A stretch of 64,000 bases of DNA. It comes from Streptomyces venezuelae. Its GTDB lineage: Bacteria; Actinomycetota; Actinomycetes; Streptomycetales; Streptomycetaceae. The stretch covers positions 7,502,001 through 7,566,000 of the forward strand of contig NZ_CP029191.1 in assembly GCF_008642335.1 (NCBI RefSeq), read 5' to 3'. Position 1 is the stretch's first letter, and each line of letters begins with the position of its first letter. The position numbers and the translations under genes were made by a program. The notes beneath the pieces were generated by a model. It searched no databases. It saw nothing but the letters and a program-made list of their open reading frames with translations, and was not told the DNA's origin. Of the stretch, positions 33,886 to 50,875 are shown in pieces.

Positions 33886-34629
33886 GTGATCCGCTGGGCG
33901 TACGCCTTCATCGACCGCCCGCGCGCCCGCTTCGCCGAGGCGGCCGCGTTCTGGGCGACGGTCACGGGCTCGCGCCTCTCCGCACCCCGGGGCGCGTCCG
34001 GCGAGTTCGTGACGCTGCTGCCCCCGGGCCCCGCCGACGCGTGCGTCAAGGCGCAGGCCGTCGACGGCGGTCCGGGCGGCACCCACCTGGACCTCGCCGT
34101 GGACGACATCGCCGCCACCGCGGCCGAGGCCCGCGCACTCGGCGCCGCCCCGGTCCACACGGAGGACGGCCTGGAGGTGCTCCGCTCCCCGGCCGGCCTC
34201 GTCTTCTGCGTGGTCCCCTGGTCGGGCGAGACGTCCCGCCCGGCCCCGCTCACGGCCCCCGACGGCACGGTCAGCCGCCTGGACCAGGTGTGCGTGGACA
34301 TTCCCCCGGAGTCGTACGACACGGAGATCGCCTTCTGGACGACCCTCACGGGCTGGGACTCCACGCCGACCACACGCCCCGAGTTCCACCGGGTGACATC
34401 CCCGCAAAGCCTTCCCCTCCGCCTCCTCCTCCAGCGCCTGGACACCCCGGGCCCCGCCGGCGCGCACCTGGACCTGGCCTGCTCGAACCCGGACGCGACC
34501 CGCACCCGGCACGAACAGCTCGGTGCCACCTACGTGTCACGCGGCGCGACCTGGCTCGTGATGCGGGACCCGGCAGGCATCACGTACTGCCTCACGGGCC
34601 GCGACCCGGAGACGGGTAGACTGCCGTAG
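33886..34629 (+). CDS. VOC-superfamily protein with two glyoxalase-like halves
   Basis: A 247-residue protein starting at a GTG that lies inside the last unit of the tandem-repeat array. Two related halves are seen: residues 1-115 (RFAEAAAFWATVTGSRL, THLDLAVDDI, LRSPAGLVFCVVP) and 128-240 (TEIAFWTTLTGWDS, AHLDLACSNP, MRDPAGITYCLTG). This is the VOC fold used by glyoxalases, dioxygenases and resistance proteins. The His/Glu metal ligands cannot be assigned firmly, and the substrate is unknown. Confidence 0.75.
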   Translation: MIRWAYAFIDRPRARFAEAAAFWATVTGSRLSAPRGASGEFVTLLPPGPADACVKAQAVDGGPGGTHLDLAVDDIAATAAEARALGAAPVHTEDGLEVLRSPAGLVFCVVPWSGETSRPAPLTAPDGTVSRLDQVCVDIPPESYDTEIAFWTTLTGWDSTPTTRPEFHRVTSPQSLPLRLLLQRLDTPGPAGAHLDLACSNPDATRTRHEQLGATYVSRGATWLVMRDPAGITYCLTGRDPETGRLP

Positions 34630-34639
34630 CCGGGGAGCC

Positions 34640-35515
34640 TCAGCGTTCCAGCAGCATCCGCTGGAGTTCGCGTGCAGCCCGTGGCGGTGCCACGTCGCTG
34701 CGGTGGGCCAGGGCGATCGTTCGGTGGAGGCTCGGCTTGGCCAGGGGGGTCATGCGGAGGTCGGGGCCCGAGCGTTCCGCGACCATGCGGGGGACCACCG
34801 CGACGCCCAGGCCCGCGCGGACGAAGCCGAGGACCGCGTCCATTTCGCCGCCCTCGACCGCGAACTCGGGCTCGAAGCCCTCGGCCCGGCAGGCGGAAAC
34901 GGTGAGTTCTCGCAGGTCGTAGCCGTGGCGGAACATCACGAGGCGTTCGCCCTGGAGGTCGGCGATGCGGACGGTGCGGCCGAGGGAGCGCGCACCGGGT
35001 GCCGAGACCACCACCAGGTCCTCGCGGAGCAGTTCGAGGGTGGTGAGGGCCGGGGATGGGGTGGGGAGGGGGAGGACCACCAGGGCCAGGTCCAGCGCGC
35101 CGCGTGCCAGTTCTCGGACCAGGTCGTGCGAGCCGCTCTCCTCGATGAGGAGCTGGATCCCCGGGTGGCGGTCGTGGAAGGCGCGCAGGACGTCCGGGAG
35201 CAGGCCCGTGCACACGCTCGGGGTCGCGCCGAGCCGGATCCGGCCGCGGCGCAGCTGCGCCAGTTCCTGCACCTCGATGCGGGCCGTGTCCGCGTCGGCG
35301 AGGATGCGGCGGGCGAGCGGGAGCAGCGCCTCGCCCGCGTCCGTGAGGGTGATGTTGCCGCGTGCCCGGCTGAAGAGTTCGGCGCCCAGCTCCTTCTCCA
35401 GGGCGCGGATCTGCTGCGAGAGGGAGGGCTGGGAGACGTGGACCTCCTCAGCCGCCCGCGTGAAGTGCCGGGTCTCGGCGACGGCCACGAAGTAGTGGAG
35501 CTGCTGGAACTGCAT
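34640..35515 (-). CDS. LysR-family transcription regulator
   Basis: A 291-residue protein. The N-terminal winged helix-turn-helix is clear (FQQLHYFVAVAETRHFTRAAEEVHVSQPSLSQQIRALEKELG). The effector-binding half covers about residues 90-290 (RIRLGATPSVCTGLLPDVLRAFHDRHPGIQL). It is divergent from the sdhCAB operon with a 95-base gap, so control of that operon is a natural inference. The inducer is unknown. Confidence 0.9.
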   Translation of the reverse strand: MQFQQLHYFVAVAETRHFTRAAEEVHVSQPSLSQQIRALEKELGAELFSRARGNITLTDAGEALLPLARRILADADTARIEVQELAQLRRGRIRLGATPSVCTGLLPDVLRAFHDRHPGIQLLIEESGSHDLVRELARGALDLALVVLPLPTPSPALTTLELLREDLVVVSAPGARSLGRTVRIADLQGERLVMFRHGYDLRELTVSACRAEGFEPEFAVEGGEMDAVLGFVRAGLGVAVVPRMVAERSGPDLRMTPLAKPSLHRTIALAHRSDVAPPRAARELQRMLLER

Positions 35516-35610
35516 ACCCGGAGCTTACGGGCCTGCATAGGCTGAAGCTATGGAGATGAGCTGGACCATCTCTTGGACCGATCGGGACTTTCGGCCGTAG
35601 CGTCTTCGGC

Positions 35611-36318
35611 ATGGCTCTGGCAACGCGGACGGACAAACGGCCGTCCATGACCCGCACGCTCTGGGACTCCACCATCGGCAAGAAGACGGTGATGGCGGTC
35701 AGCGGCTTGATCATGCTGCTCTATCTGTTCCTGCACATGATCGGGAACCTGAAGATCTTCTTCGGCCCCGCGGAGATCAACCACTACGCGCACTGGCTCC
35801 GCACCCTCGGCGAGCCCTTCATGCACTACGAGTGGACACTCTGGCTCTTCCGCGTCGTACTGGTCGCCGCCGTCGTCGCGCACGCCGTGTCCGCGTACCA
35901 GCTGAGCCGCCGCGACATCAAGGCGCGCCCCACCCGGTACGTGCACAAGCGGCGCGAGGCGAGCTTCGCGACCCGCACCATGCGGTGGGGCGGCATCATC
36001 ATCGCCCTGTTCATCGTCTGGCACATCCTCGACCTGACGACCGGCACCGTGCACCCGGGCGGCTACGAGCACCTGAAGCCGTACCAGAACATCGTGGACA
36101 CCTTCTCCACCTGGTACAGCAACGTCGTCTACATCGTCGCCGTGGTCGCCGTCGGCTTCCACGTGCGGCACGGACTGTGGAGCGCCGCGCAGACCCTGGG
36201 CGTGGGCACCGCGACCCGCAACCGCGTCCTCAAGCCCCTCGCCAACGGTCTCGCCCTCGTGCTGACCGTGGGCTTCGTCTCCGTACCCGTGGCCGTCATG
36301 ACCGGACTGGTGAGCTGA
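35611..36318 (+). CDS. sdhC: Succinate dehydrogenase membrane subunit, cytochrome b558 type
   Basis: A 235-residue protein with five membrane helices, the type B single-subunit anchor. His residues in helices serve as haem ligands (LYLFLHMIGNLKIFFG, VVAHAVSAYQL, IVWHILDLTTG, VGFHVRHGLW). It passes electrons between the iron-sulphur subunit and menaquinone. It is first of three coupled genes, four bases before sdhA. As recalled, Streptomyces carry this as a second succinate dehydrogenase besides the usual sdhCDAB. Confidence 0.9.
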   Translation: MALATRTDKRPSMTRTLWDSTIGKKTVMAVSGLIMLLYLFLHMIGNLKIFFGPAEINHYAHWLRTLGEPFMHYEWTLWLFRVVLVAAVVAHAVSAYQLSRRDIKARPTRYVHKRREASFATRTMRWGGIIIALFIVWHILDLTTGTVHPGGYEHLKPYQNIVDTFSTWYSNVVYIVAVVAVGFHVRHGLWSAAQTLGVGTATRNRVLKPLANGLALVLTVGFVSVPVAVMTGLVS

Positions 36319-36321
36319 CCC

Positions 36322-38276
<1,955 letters not shown>

Positions 38277-38280
<4 letters not shown>

Positions 38281-39023
38281 AGCTCACCCTGCGCGTCTGG
38301 CGCCAGAAGAACGCCGACGCCGACGGAGCGATGTCCACGTACGAAGTGGACGGAATCTCCTCCGACATGTCCTTCCTCGAAATGCTCGACACCCTCAACG
38401 AAGAGCTCATCGTCAAGGGCGAGGACCCCGTCGCCTTCGACCACGACTGCCGCGAGGGCATCTGCGGCGCCTGCTCGCTCGTCATCAACGGCGACGCGCA
38501 CGGCCCCGAGCGCACCACCACCTGCCAGCTCCACATGCGTTCCTTCGAGGACGGCGACACGATCGACATCGAGCCGTGGCGCGCCTCGGCCTTCCCGGTC
38601 GTCAAGGACCTGGTGGTGGACCGGTCCGCCTTCGACCGCATCATCCAGTCCGGCGGCTACATCAGCGCGCCGACCGGCTCGGCGCCGGAGGCGCACGCCG
38701 CGCCGGTGCCCAAGCCGGACGCGGACTCGGCGTTCGAGCACGCCGAGTGCATCGGCTGCGGGGCGTGTGTGGCGGCCTGCCCCAACGGGTCGGCGATGCT
38801 CTTCACCTCCGCCAAGGTCAACCACCTGAACGTGCTTCCGCAGGGTGCGCCCGAGCGGGAGACGCGCGTCCTCGACATGGTCGCGCAGATGGACGCCGAG
38901 GGCTTCGGCGGCTGCACGCTCGCCGGTGAGTGCGCCACCGCCTGCCCGAAGGGCATTCCGCTGCCGTCCATCGCCGCCATGAACAAGGAGTGGCTGCGGG
39001 CCACCCGGAAGGTGAGCCGGTAG
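38277..39023 (+). CDS. sdhB: Succinate dehydrogenase iron-sulphur subunit
   Basis: A 248-residue protein. The [2Fe-2S] ligands are in [16 protein letters not shown] and TTTCQLHM. The further clusters are held by [15 protein letters not shown] and [16 protein letters not shown]. It links the flavoprotein to the cytochrome b subunit. It is the last gene of the sdhCAB operon and converges with the UvrA-like gene 8 bases on. Confidence 0.94.
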
Positions 39024-39031
39024 CCCGACGC

Positions 39032-41380
39032 CTATCGCAGCGTTCGGCGCGCCCGCGCCAGGTACGGCGCCGTGCGGCTGCCCTCCGCGCGGGCCACCTC
39101 CGCGGGCGGGCCCGCCGCCACCACGAGTCCGCCGCGGTCGCCGCCGCCGGGACCGAGGTCGATGACCCAGTCCGCGCCGGCGACCACCGCCATGTCGTGC
39201 TCGACGACGACCACGGAGTTGCCGCCGTCGACCAGTTCGTGCAGGCGGCGGGTGAGGACTTCCACGTCGGCGGGGTGCAGGCCGGTCGTGGGCTCGTCCA
39301 GGAGGTAGAGCGTGTGGCCGCGCCGGACGCGCTGCAACTCACTGGCCAGCTTGATGCGTTGGGCCTCGCCGCCCGAGAGCTCCGTGGCGGGCTGGCCGAG
39401 GCGCAGATAGCCGAGGCCCACGTCAAGCAGCGTGCGCAGGCTGCGTATGACGGCCGGGGTGTCGGCGAAGAAGTCCGCTGCGGCCTCGACGGTCAGGTCG
39501 AGCACCTCCGCGATGTTGCGCCCCTGGTACGTCACTTCGAGCGTCTCGGGGTTGTAGCGGGCGCCCGCGCAGTCGGGGCAGGGCGCGTACGTGCTCGGCA
39601 GGAAGAGCAGCTCGACGCTGACGAAACCCTCGCCCTGGCAGGTCTCGCACCGGCCGCCCGCCACGTTGAAGGAGAAGCGGCCGACGCCGTAACCACGCTC
39701 CTTCGCCGTGTCCGTGGCCGCGAAGACCTTGCGCACGACGTCGAAGAGCCCGGTGTACGTGGCGAGGTTGGAGCGAGGGGTGCGCCCGATCGGCTTCTGG
39801 TCGACACACACCAGCCGCCCGACCCCCGGCAGCTCCTCGGTGATCTCGCCGACGAGCGTGGACTTCCCCGACCCCGACACGCCCGTGACGGCGGTGAAGG
39901 CGCCGAGGGGGATCTCCGCCGTCACGCCGCGCAGGTTGTGCCGGGTGACCGGGCCGACCTTCAACCAGCCCTGCGCCGGGCGTACGTCGCGTACGGGCGG
40001 GGCCGCGCGGTCGAAGAGGAAGCGGGCCGTCGCCGACTCGTCGACGCCTTCGAGCTCCGCCACCGGGCCGCTGTGCAGGACACGCCCGCCGTGCTCGCCC
40101 GCCTGCGGACCGACGTCGACGAGCCAGTCCGCGTGCCGTACGACATCGAGATGGTGCTCCACGACGAAGACGGAGTTGCCCGCCGCCTTGAGCCGGTCGA
40201 GGACCGTCAACAGGGCCTCCGTGTCGGCCGGATGCAGTCCCGCCGACGGCTCGTCCAGGACGTACACGACGCCGAAGAGGCCCGAGCGCAGCTGCGTCGC
40301 GAGGCGCAGCCGCTGCAGTTCGCCCGCCGACAGGGTGGGCGTGGCGCGGTCCGGGCTGAGGTAGCCGAGACCGAGCTCGGTGACCGTCGCGATGCGGGCG
40401 AGCAGGTCCTCGGTCAGGACACGCGCCGTCTCGGACGTGTCCGCCGCCCCGGCCAGGGCTTCGGCGAGCTCGGACAGCGGCAGCGCGGCGAGCTCGGCGA
40501 TCGTACGGCCCGCGAACGTCACCGCCATCGCCTCCGGACGCAGCCTGCTCCCGCCGCACGCGGGACACGGCGCGCTCGCCAGGAACCGCTCGGCCTTGGC
40601 GCGCAGTGTCTGGCTCTTGGAGTCCGCGAAGGTCTTCATGACATAGCGCCGGGCGCTCATGTACGTGCCCTGGTAGGGGCGGTGGGTCCGGCCCGCCTCG
40701 CGCACCGGGTGCACCGTCACGACCGGCTGCTCGTCCGTGAACAGGATCCAGTCGCGCTCCTGCTGCGGGAGTTCGCGCCACGGCCGGTCCACGTCGTACC
40801 CGAGCGCGTCGAGCACATCGCGGAGGTTCTTGCCCTGCCACGCGCCGGGCCAGGCCGCGATGGCGCCCTCGCGGATTGACAGCGAGGCGTCGGGGACGAG
40901 CAGCTCCTCCGAGGTGCGGTGCACGCGGCCGAGGCCGTGGCACTCCGGGCAGGCACCGGCCGCCGTGTTGGGCGAGAAGGCGTCCGAGTCGAGCCGCTCG
41001 GCGCCCGCCGGGTAGCGGCCCGCGCGCGAGAACAGCATCCGCAGCGAGTTGGACAGGGTGGTGACCGTGCCGACGGAGGAGCGGGACGTCGGCGCGGAGC
41101 GGCGCTGCTGGAGCGAGACGGCGGGCGGCAGACCGGTGATCTCGCCGACCTTCGGCGCGCCCACCTGGTGGATCAGACGCCGGGCGTAGGGGGCGACGGA
41201 CTCGAAGTACCGCCGCTGCGCCTCGGCGTAGATCGTGCCGAACGCGAGCGACGATTTTCCTGAGCCGGACACGCCCGTGAAGACGGCCAGGACATCGCGC
41301 GGAATGTCCACGTCGACGCCCTGCAGATTGTGCTCCCGGGCGCCCCGGACGCGTACGTACGGATCGTGAGGGCTGTGCAT
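39032..41380 (-). CDS. UvrA-like ABC ATPase (short class, excinuclease subunit A homologue)
   Basis: A 782-residue protein; housekeeping UvrA is about 950-1000. Two ATPase halves are seen: Walker [24 protein letters not shown] near residue 37 and [11 protein letters not shown] near 500, with signature motifs [15 protein letters not shown] and [16 protein letters not shown] and Walker [18 protein letters not shown]. Zinc-finger cysteines are present ([35 protein letters not shown]). The missing length falls in the UvrB-binding/insertion region, as in the UvrA2/DrrC group tied to tolerance of DNA-binding drugs. It stands just outside the peptide cluster; any link is doubtful. Confidence 0.85.
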   Translation of the reverse strand: MHSPHDPYVRVRGAREHNLQGVDVDIPRDVLAVFTGVSGSGKSSLAFGTIYAEAQRRYFESVAPYARRLIHQVGAPKVGEITGLPPAVSLQQRRSAPTSRSSVGTVTTLSNSLRMLFSRAGRYPAGAERLDSDAFSPNTAAGACPECHGLGRVHRTSEELLVPDASLSIREGAIAAWPGAWQGKNLRDVLDALGYDVDRPWRELPQQERDWILFTDEQPVVTVHPVREAGRTHRPYQGTYMSARRYVMKTFADSKSQTLRAKAERFLASAPCPACGGSRLRPEAMAVTFAGRTIAELAALPLSELAEALAGAADTSETARVLTEDLLARIATVTELGLGYLSPDRATPTLSAGELQRLRLATQLRSGLFGVVYVLDEPSAGLHPADTEALLTVLDRLKAAGNSVFVVEHHLDVVRHADWLVDVGPQAGEHGGRVLHSGPVAELEGVDESATARFLFDRAAPPVRDVRPAQGWLKVGPVTRHNLRGVTAEIPLGAFTAVTGVSGSGKSTLVGEITEELPGVGRLVCVDQKPIGRTPRSNLATYTGLFDVVRKVFAATDTAKERGYGVGRFSFNVAGGRCETCQGEGFVSVELLFLPSTYAPCPDCAGARYNPETLEVTYQGRNIAEVLDLTVEAAADFFADTPAVIRSLRTLLDVGLGYLRLGQPATELSGGEAQRIKLASELQRVRRGHTLYLLDEPTTGLHPADVEVLTRRLHELVDGGNSVVVVEHDMAVVAGADWVIDLGPGGGDRGGLVVAAGPPAEVARAEGSRTAPYLARARRTLR

Positions 41381-41581
41381 GGGCGGGGCTCCGTACGCGG
41401 CTCGGGGGCAAACTCCACGATTCTAGTCCGCGTGCTCGGCGTGCTGCCAATCGTGCCGTCACTCGTCGCGCCTCCGCCGATCGGTTATTGCGGAGTGCGT
41501 ATTTCTGCTTTTCCGGCCACTCGCTCCGGGGCGGCGAATTGCGGATGGACGCTTGCATTTCCGTAATCCGTCGTGTCGGCC

Positions 41582-43868
<2,287 letters not shown>

Positions 43869-43979
43869 CTACGATCCGCTTTCGGATTTGGCCACGCGCA
43901 CAATGGACGGCCGCCCGGCCGTAATATCGGCGGGCCTTTTCCGTTTGAGGCCGGCGGCTTTTCGCGCGCGTAGTGGCCA

Positions 43980-44013
43980 GTGACGGGTGATGACTAGTGA
44001 CGGGTGATGACTA
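43980..44013 (+). repeat. Two perfect 17-bp tandem repeats directly before the pdh start
   Basis: gtgacgggtgatgacta occurs at 43980-43996 and 43997-44013, and the pdh GTG follows at once. Each unit begins with GTG and contains GATGA, so they carry extra start-like codons in front of the gene. Confidence 0.75.
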
Positions 44014-45249
44014 GTGATGCGCACCATGGCCGTCATCGGTACGGGCCTGATCGGCACCTCCGTCGCCCTGGCGGTGACCCGGCGCGGCGTGACCGTATTC
44101 CTCGCCGACCGCGACCCGGCCGCGGCCCGCACCGCCGCCGCCCTCGGCGCCGGAATCGTGGACCCGCCGGCCGGCCCGGTGGATCTGGCCGTGATCGCCG
44201 TCCCGCCGAGCCTGGTGGGCGCCGTGCTCGCCGAGGCGCAGGAGCGCGGGCTCGCCGCGGCCTACACCGACGTGGCGTCGGTGAAGGCGGGCCCCGAGCG
44301 GGCCGCCCTCAGCCGTGCCCCCGACCCGCACCGCTACATCGGCGGGCATCCGCTCGCGGGCCGTGAGCGCTCCGGCCCGCTCGCCGCCCGCGCCGACCTC
44401 TTCCGCGGCCGCAACTGGGTGCTGACCCCGTCCCGGCTGACCTCGGACGACGCCTTCGACCGGGCCCTGGAACTGGTCGCCCTGTGCGAGGCCGTCCCGG
44501 TGGTGATGCGCAGCAAGGACCACGACGCGGCGGTGGCCGTGACCTCCCACGTGCCCCACCTGATGGCCAGCCTGCTGGCCGCGAGGCTGCGCGAGGGCCC
44601 GGCCGACCTGGCCGGCCTCGCCGGACAGGGCCTGCGCGACGCCACGCGGATCGCGGGCGGCAACTCACGGCTCTGGGGCGACATCCTCCAGTCCAACGCC
44701 CCGGCGATCGCCGGCGTCCTCAAAGACCTGCACACGGACCTGTCCCGCCTCGTACCGGCCCTCGACGCGCTCGCCGAACCCGGCGGCAGCGGGCGCGACC
44801 ACGGCATGCGCACGCTCGTGGACCTCCTCGACCGGGGCATCTCCGGCCTCGCGGAGATCCCGGACACCCGGCTCGGCGCCGCGGGCGGGGGAGCTCGGGT
44901 ACGGGTCGCCGTCGCGGACCGCCCGGGAGAGCTGGCGCGGCTGCTCGCCGCCGCGGCGGAGGTGGGCGTGGCCGCGGACGACGCCTGTGTCGAGAGCGCG
45001 GGCCCCGCGGACGGTGCTGGCGGTCCGGACGGCGCGGCCGCTTCGGGGTTCGCCGTCCGCTTCGGCGTTCCGGCCCACACCGCCGACCGGCTCATGGCCG
45101 TGCTCGACGCCGGGGGCTGGGATGTCGTACGAGAGCGAGAAGAGGACCGCGATCCCGACAGCGCGCTCGGCCACGCTTCCGATCCCGACCTCGACCTCGA
45201 TGGCGTGCTGCTCGCCGACACGGTCCGATCCGGCCGTCGCCCACAGTGA
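44014..45249 (+). CDS. pdh: Prephenate dehydrogenase
   Basis: A 411-residue NAD(P)-dependent enzyme; start GTG at 44014, with ATGs at 44017 and 44026 as alternatives. Residues 5-30 are the dinucleotide fold (MAVIGTGLIGTSVAL), followed by DVASVKAGPERAAL, YIGGHPLAGRERSGP and the helical dimer domain (DHDAAVAVTSHVPHLMASLLA). The last 110 residues look like an ACT-type regulatory tail (RVRVAVADRPGELARLLAAAAEVGV). It makes 4-hydroxyphenylpyruvate from prephenate, the common precursor for HmaS. Such a copy is usual in Hpg-peptide clusters. A Tyr-sensing ACT domain is not always kept in cluster copies, so control of the supply may persist. Confidence 0.9.
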   Translation: MMRTMAVIGTGLIGTSVALAVTRRGVTVFLADRDPAAARTAAALGAGIVDPPAGPVDLAVIAVPPSLVGAVLAEAQERGLAAAYTDVASVKAGPERAALSRAPDPHRYIGGHPLAGRERSGPLAARADLFRGRNWVLTPSRLTSDDAFDRALELVALCEAVPVVMRSKDHDAAVAVTSHVPHLMASLLAARLREGPADLAGLAGQGLRDATRIAGGNSRLWGDILQSNAPAIAGVLKDLHTDLSRLVPALDALAEPGGSGRDHGMRTLVDLLDRGISGLAEIPDTRLGAAGGGARVRVAVADRPGELARLLAAAAEVGVAADDACVESAGPADGAGGPDGAAASGFAVRFGVPAHTADRLMAVLDAGGWDVVREREEDRDPDSALGHASDPDLDLDGVLLADTVRSGRRPQ

Positions 45250-45303
45250 CCATCGGCGAGCATGTGCAAGCGTGTCCGCCCGTGTCCGTGCCTGTCCGTG
45301 CCT

Positions 45304-45332
45304 GTCCAAGTGTGCGAATCGGCCGGTTGGAC
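45304..45332. promoter_or_regulatory. StrR/Bbr-type operator GTCCAA-N17-TTGGAC upstream of the hpgT fusion gene
   Basis: A perfect inverted repeat GTCCAA (45304-45309) and TTGGAC (45327-45332) with exactly 17 bases between. This equals the consensus I recall for Bbr, the StrR-like activator of the balhimycin cluster. It stands 84 bases before the ATG at 45417. No StrR-type gene is in the window, so the activator should lie further right. Confidence 0.75.
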
Positions 45333-45416
45333 GCGCTGTTGGTCCGTCGAGAAGCGTGTGACTCTGAGCGACGGACAGCACTTTCCCGATAACTTCCGGA
45401 CGCCGGGGAGACATTC

Positions 45417-47708
45417 ATGCCGGAACAGACGGCCGACAGCGGCACATCGGCCGCGAACCGCGAGGCGTTCGAACGGAGGGGGCTGCGCCAGGGCGGCCCG
45501 GCAACTCCCGGGCTGCCCGACACCACCGTGAAGGTCCTCGGCCGCGTATGGTCGGCGCCGCTCGTCGTCGGTCCGCTCTCCGCACCCGCGCGGCCCGGCG
45601 GTGAACTCGCCGTCGTCCGGGCGGCCGGAGCGGCCCAACTCCCGTGCGTGGTCGGCGCCTTCGCGGAGCGGACCTTCGCCGAACTCGGCTCCGCCACCGA
45701 GGTCCCGCCGTGGCTGCGCACCTACGCCTTCCGCGAGCACGCCACCGAGCGGCAGCTCACCGAACGCGCCGAGGACGCCGGGTTCGGCGCCGTCCTCCTC
45801 GCTCTGGGGGGCCTCGACGACCTCCGCCTCAAGCGGGCCGCCGCCCCCGCCAACCTGCCGGCGCAGGGGCCACTGAGCGACGTACGCTCCCTGCTCGACG
45901 CACGCGCCGACTGGGCCGACGTGGACCGTCTGCGCGCCGCCACCGCCCTGCCGCTGCTCGTCGTCGGCGTACGGAACGCGGCCGACGCGCGACGCGCCCT
46001 GGACAGCGGCGCCGACGGTGTCGTCGTCACCTCGCTCGACGCGCTCCCCGGGATCGCGGAGAGCGTCGGGGGACGCTGCCGCGTCCTCCTGAGCGGCGGG
46101 GTCCGGCGCGGCGCCGACGTGCTGACGGCGGTCGCCGACGGCGCCGACGCGGTGTTCGCGGGACGCCCCGTCCTGCACGGGCTGCGGGCCGGCGGGCGCG
46201 CGGGCGTGGCGGAGGTCCTCGACGCCCTCGTCCGGGAACTGGGCGACGCGATGACGTTCACGGGCACCGCCACGGTCGCGGACATCGGCCCCGGCCCGGT
46301 CCGCACCGGGCCGCGCCCGGCCGATCCGGCGCCGCCCCCGGTCACCCGGCCGCTGCGGAGGGCCGAACTGCACGCCAGTGTGTCCGACCCCGTCCTGGAC
46401 ACCATGACGTTCCTCAACGAGATCACCACCCGCTACCCCGAGGCGATCTCCTTCGCACCGGGGCGCCCCTACGACGGATTCTTCGACAGCGAACAGATCT
46501 TCACCCACCTGCGCCGCTACCTGAACCACCTGGAGGAGCAGGGGAGTTCACCGCAGCAGGTGCGGACCGCCATGTACCAGTACGGGCCCACGGCGGGCCT
46601 CATCCGCGAGATCATCGCCGACTCGCTGCGCGCCGACGAGAACATCGACGTACCGGCCGAGTCCATCGTGGTGACGGTCGGCGCGCAGGAAGCCATGCTC
46701 CTCGTCCTGCGCGCCCTGATCACGGGCCCCGACGACGTGCTCCTCGTCTCCAGCCCCTGCTACGTAGGCATCACCGGCGCCGCCCGCCTCCTGGACATCG
46801 CCGTGACCCCCGTGGAGGAGCGGGAGGACGGCGTGTCCTGCGCCGACCTGGAGGCGGCGATCAGAAACGAACGGGCCCGCGGCCGCAGGCCCCGCGCCTT
46901 CTACGTCGTCCCGGACCACTCGAACCCGTCGGGCACCACCATGGGCCCGCAGGCCCGCGCCGAACTCCTCGAACTCGCCGCCCGGCACGGCATCCTGATC
47001 CTTGAGGACAGCCCGTACCGCCTGGTCAGCCCCGGTCCGCCGCTGCCGACCCTGAAGTCGCAGGACCGCGCGCACACGGTCGTGCACCTCGGCTCCTTCT
47101 CCAAGACGGTGTTCCCCGGCGCCCGTGTCGGGTTCGTCGTCGCCGACCAGCCCGTCGTCGACGCGTCCGGGCGCACCGGACTGCTCGCGGACGACCTCGC
47201 CAAGATCAAGAGCATGGTGACGGTCAACACCTCATCGCTCAGCCAGGCGGCCGTGGCGGGCACGCTCCTCGCGGCGGGCGGCAAGGTCTCGGAGCTCAAC
47301 AGCGCGGCGTCCGCGTACTACGGCGACGCCATGCGCGCCACGCTCAGGGAGCTCGCCACGCACCTGCCCACCGAGCGCCGCGAGGCCCTGGGCGTGCGGT
47401 GGAACGAGCCGACCGGCGGCTTCTTCCTCACCCTGCGGGTGCCGTTCCGCGCGGACAACGCCGCGCTGATCCGCTCGGCACAGGACTTCGGCGTCATCTG
47501 GACGCCGATGACGTACTTCCATCCCGGCGGCGGTGGCCTGCACGGCATCCGCCTGTCGACCAGCTATCTGACGCCCGCCCAGATCAGCGAGGGCGTCGCA
47601 CGGCTCGTGCGGTTCATCGAGTCCGAGACCGCACGCGGCCCCTCCGCACGAGACCTCTCCGCACGAGACCTCTCCGCACGAGACTCCGCCCCACGAGAAG
47701 GGACCTGA
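45417..47708 (+). CDS. hpgT: Fusion of a degenerate Hmo-like domain with 4-hydroxyphenylglycine aminotransferase
   Basis: A 763-residue protein. Residues about 15-300 align with the standalone Hmo (PLSDVRSLLDARADWADVDRLR, then CRVLLSGGVRRGADVLTAVADGADAVFAGRPVLHGL), but the catalytic Lys is replaced (LPLLVVGV near 180) and the whole HGGRQ segment is missing (GVVVTSLDALPGIA near 203). The domain should therefore not oxidise hydroxymandelate. Residues about 315-735 are a complete class I PLP aminotransferase (ISFAPGRPYDGFF, a VPDHSNPSGTTMGP loop, LILEDSPYRLV, and the PLP-lysine Lys563 in GSFSKTVFPGARVGF). HpgT gives Hpg, and also Dpg, from the glyoxylates. The C-terminus has three SARDL-like repeats. 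First gene of the Dpg operon. Confidence 0.9.
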   Translation: MPEQTADSGTSAANREAFERRGLRQGGPATPGLPDTTVKVLGRVWSAPLVVGPLSAPARPGGELAVVRAAGAAQLPCVVGAFAERTFAELGSATEVPPWLRTYAFREHATERQLTERAEDAGFGAVLLALGGLDDLRLKRAAAPANLPAQGPLSDVRSLLDARADWADVDRLRAATALPLLVVGVRNAADARRALDSGADGVVVTSLDALPGIAESVGGRCRVLLSGGVRRGADVLTAVADGADAVFAGRPVLHGLRAGGRAGVAEVLDALVRELGDAMTFTGTATVADIGPGPVRTGPRPADPAPPPVTRPLRRAELHASVSDPVLDTMTFLNEITTRYPEAISFAPGRPYDGFFDSEQIFTHLRRYLNHLEEQGSSPQQVRTAMYQYGPTAGLIREIIADSLRADENIDVPAESIVVTVGAQEAMLLVLRALITGPDDVLLVSSPCYVGITGAARLLDIAVTPVEEREDGVSCADLEAAIRNERARGRRPRAFYVVPDHSNPSGTTMGPQARAELLELAARHGILILEDSPYRLVSPGPPLPTLKSQDRAHTVVHLGSFSKTVFPGARVGFVVADQPVVDASGRTGLLADDLAKIKSMVTVNTSSLSQAAVAGTLLAAGGKVSELNSAASAYYGDAMRATLRELATHLPTERREALGVRWNEPTGGFFLTLRVPFRADNAALIRSAQDFGVIWTPMTYFHPGGGGLHGIRLSTSYLTPAQISEGVARLVRFIESETARGPSARDLSARDLSARDSAPREGT

Positions 47709-47769
47709 CCGTGATCGGCAGCACGCGGCATCTGCGCAGCAAACCACGCATGTGGGGGTGGACCTTCCG

Positions 47770-50863
<3,094 letters not shown>

Positions 50864-50875
50864 GGGGACACCACG

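Noticed and set aside
31419..34529. 1036-codon minus-strand frame
   Set aside because: Antisense to the methyltransferase, RmdA-like and VOC genes, all of which have intact motifs.
39032..41380. Self-resistance gene of the peptide cluster
   Set aside because: UvrA-like proteins protect against DNA-binding drugs; a Hpg/Dpg peptide is expected to act on the cell envelope, and the gene converges with sdhB outside the operons bearing the StrR-type boxes.
44334..46529. 731-codon minus-strand frame
   Set aside because: Antisense to pdh and the hpgT fusion; no family features.
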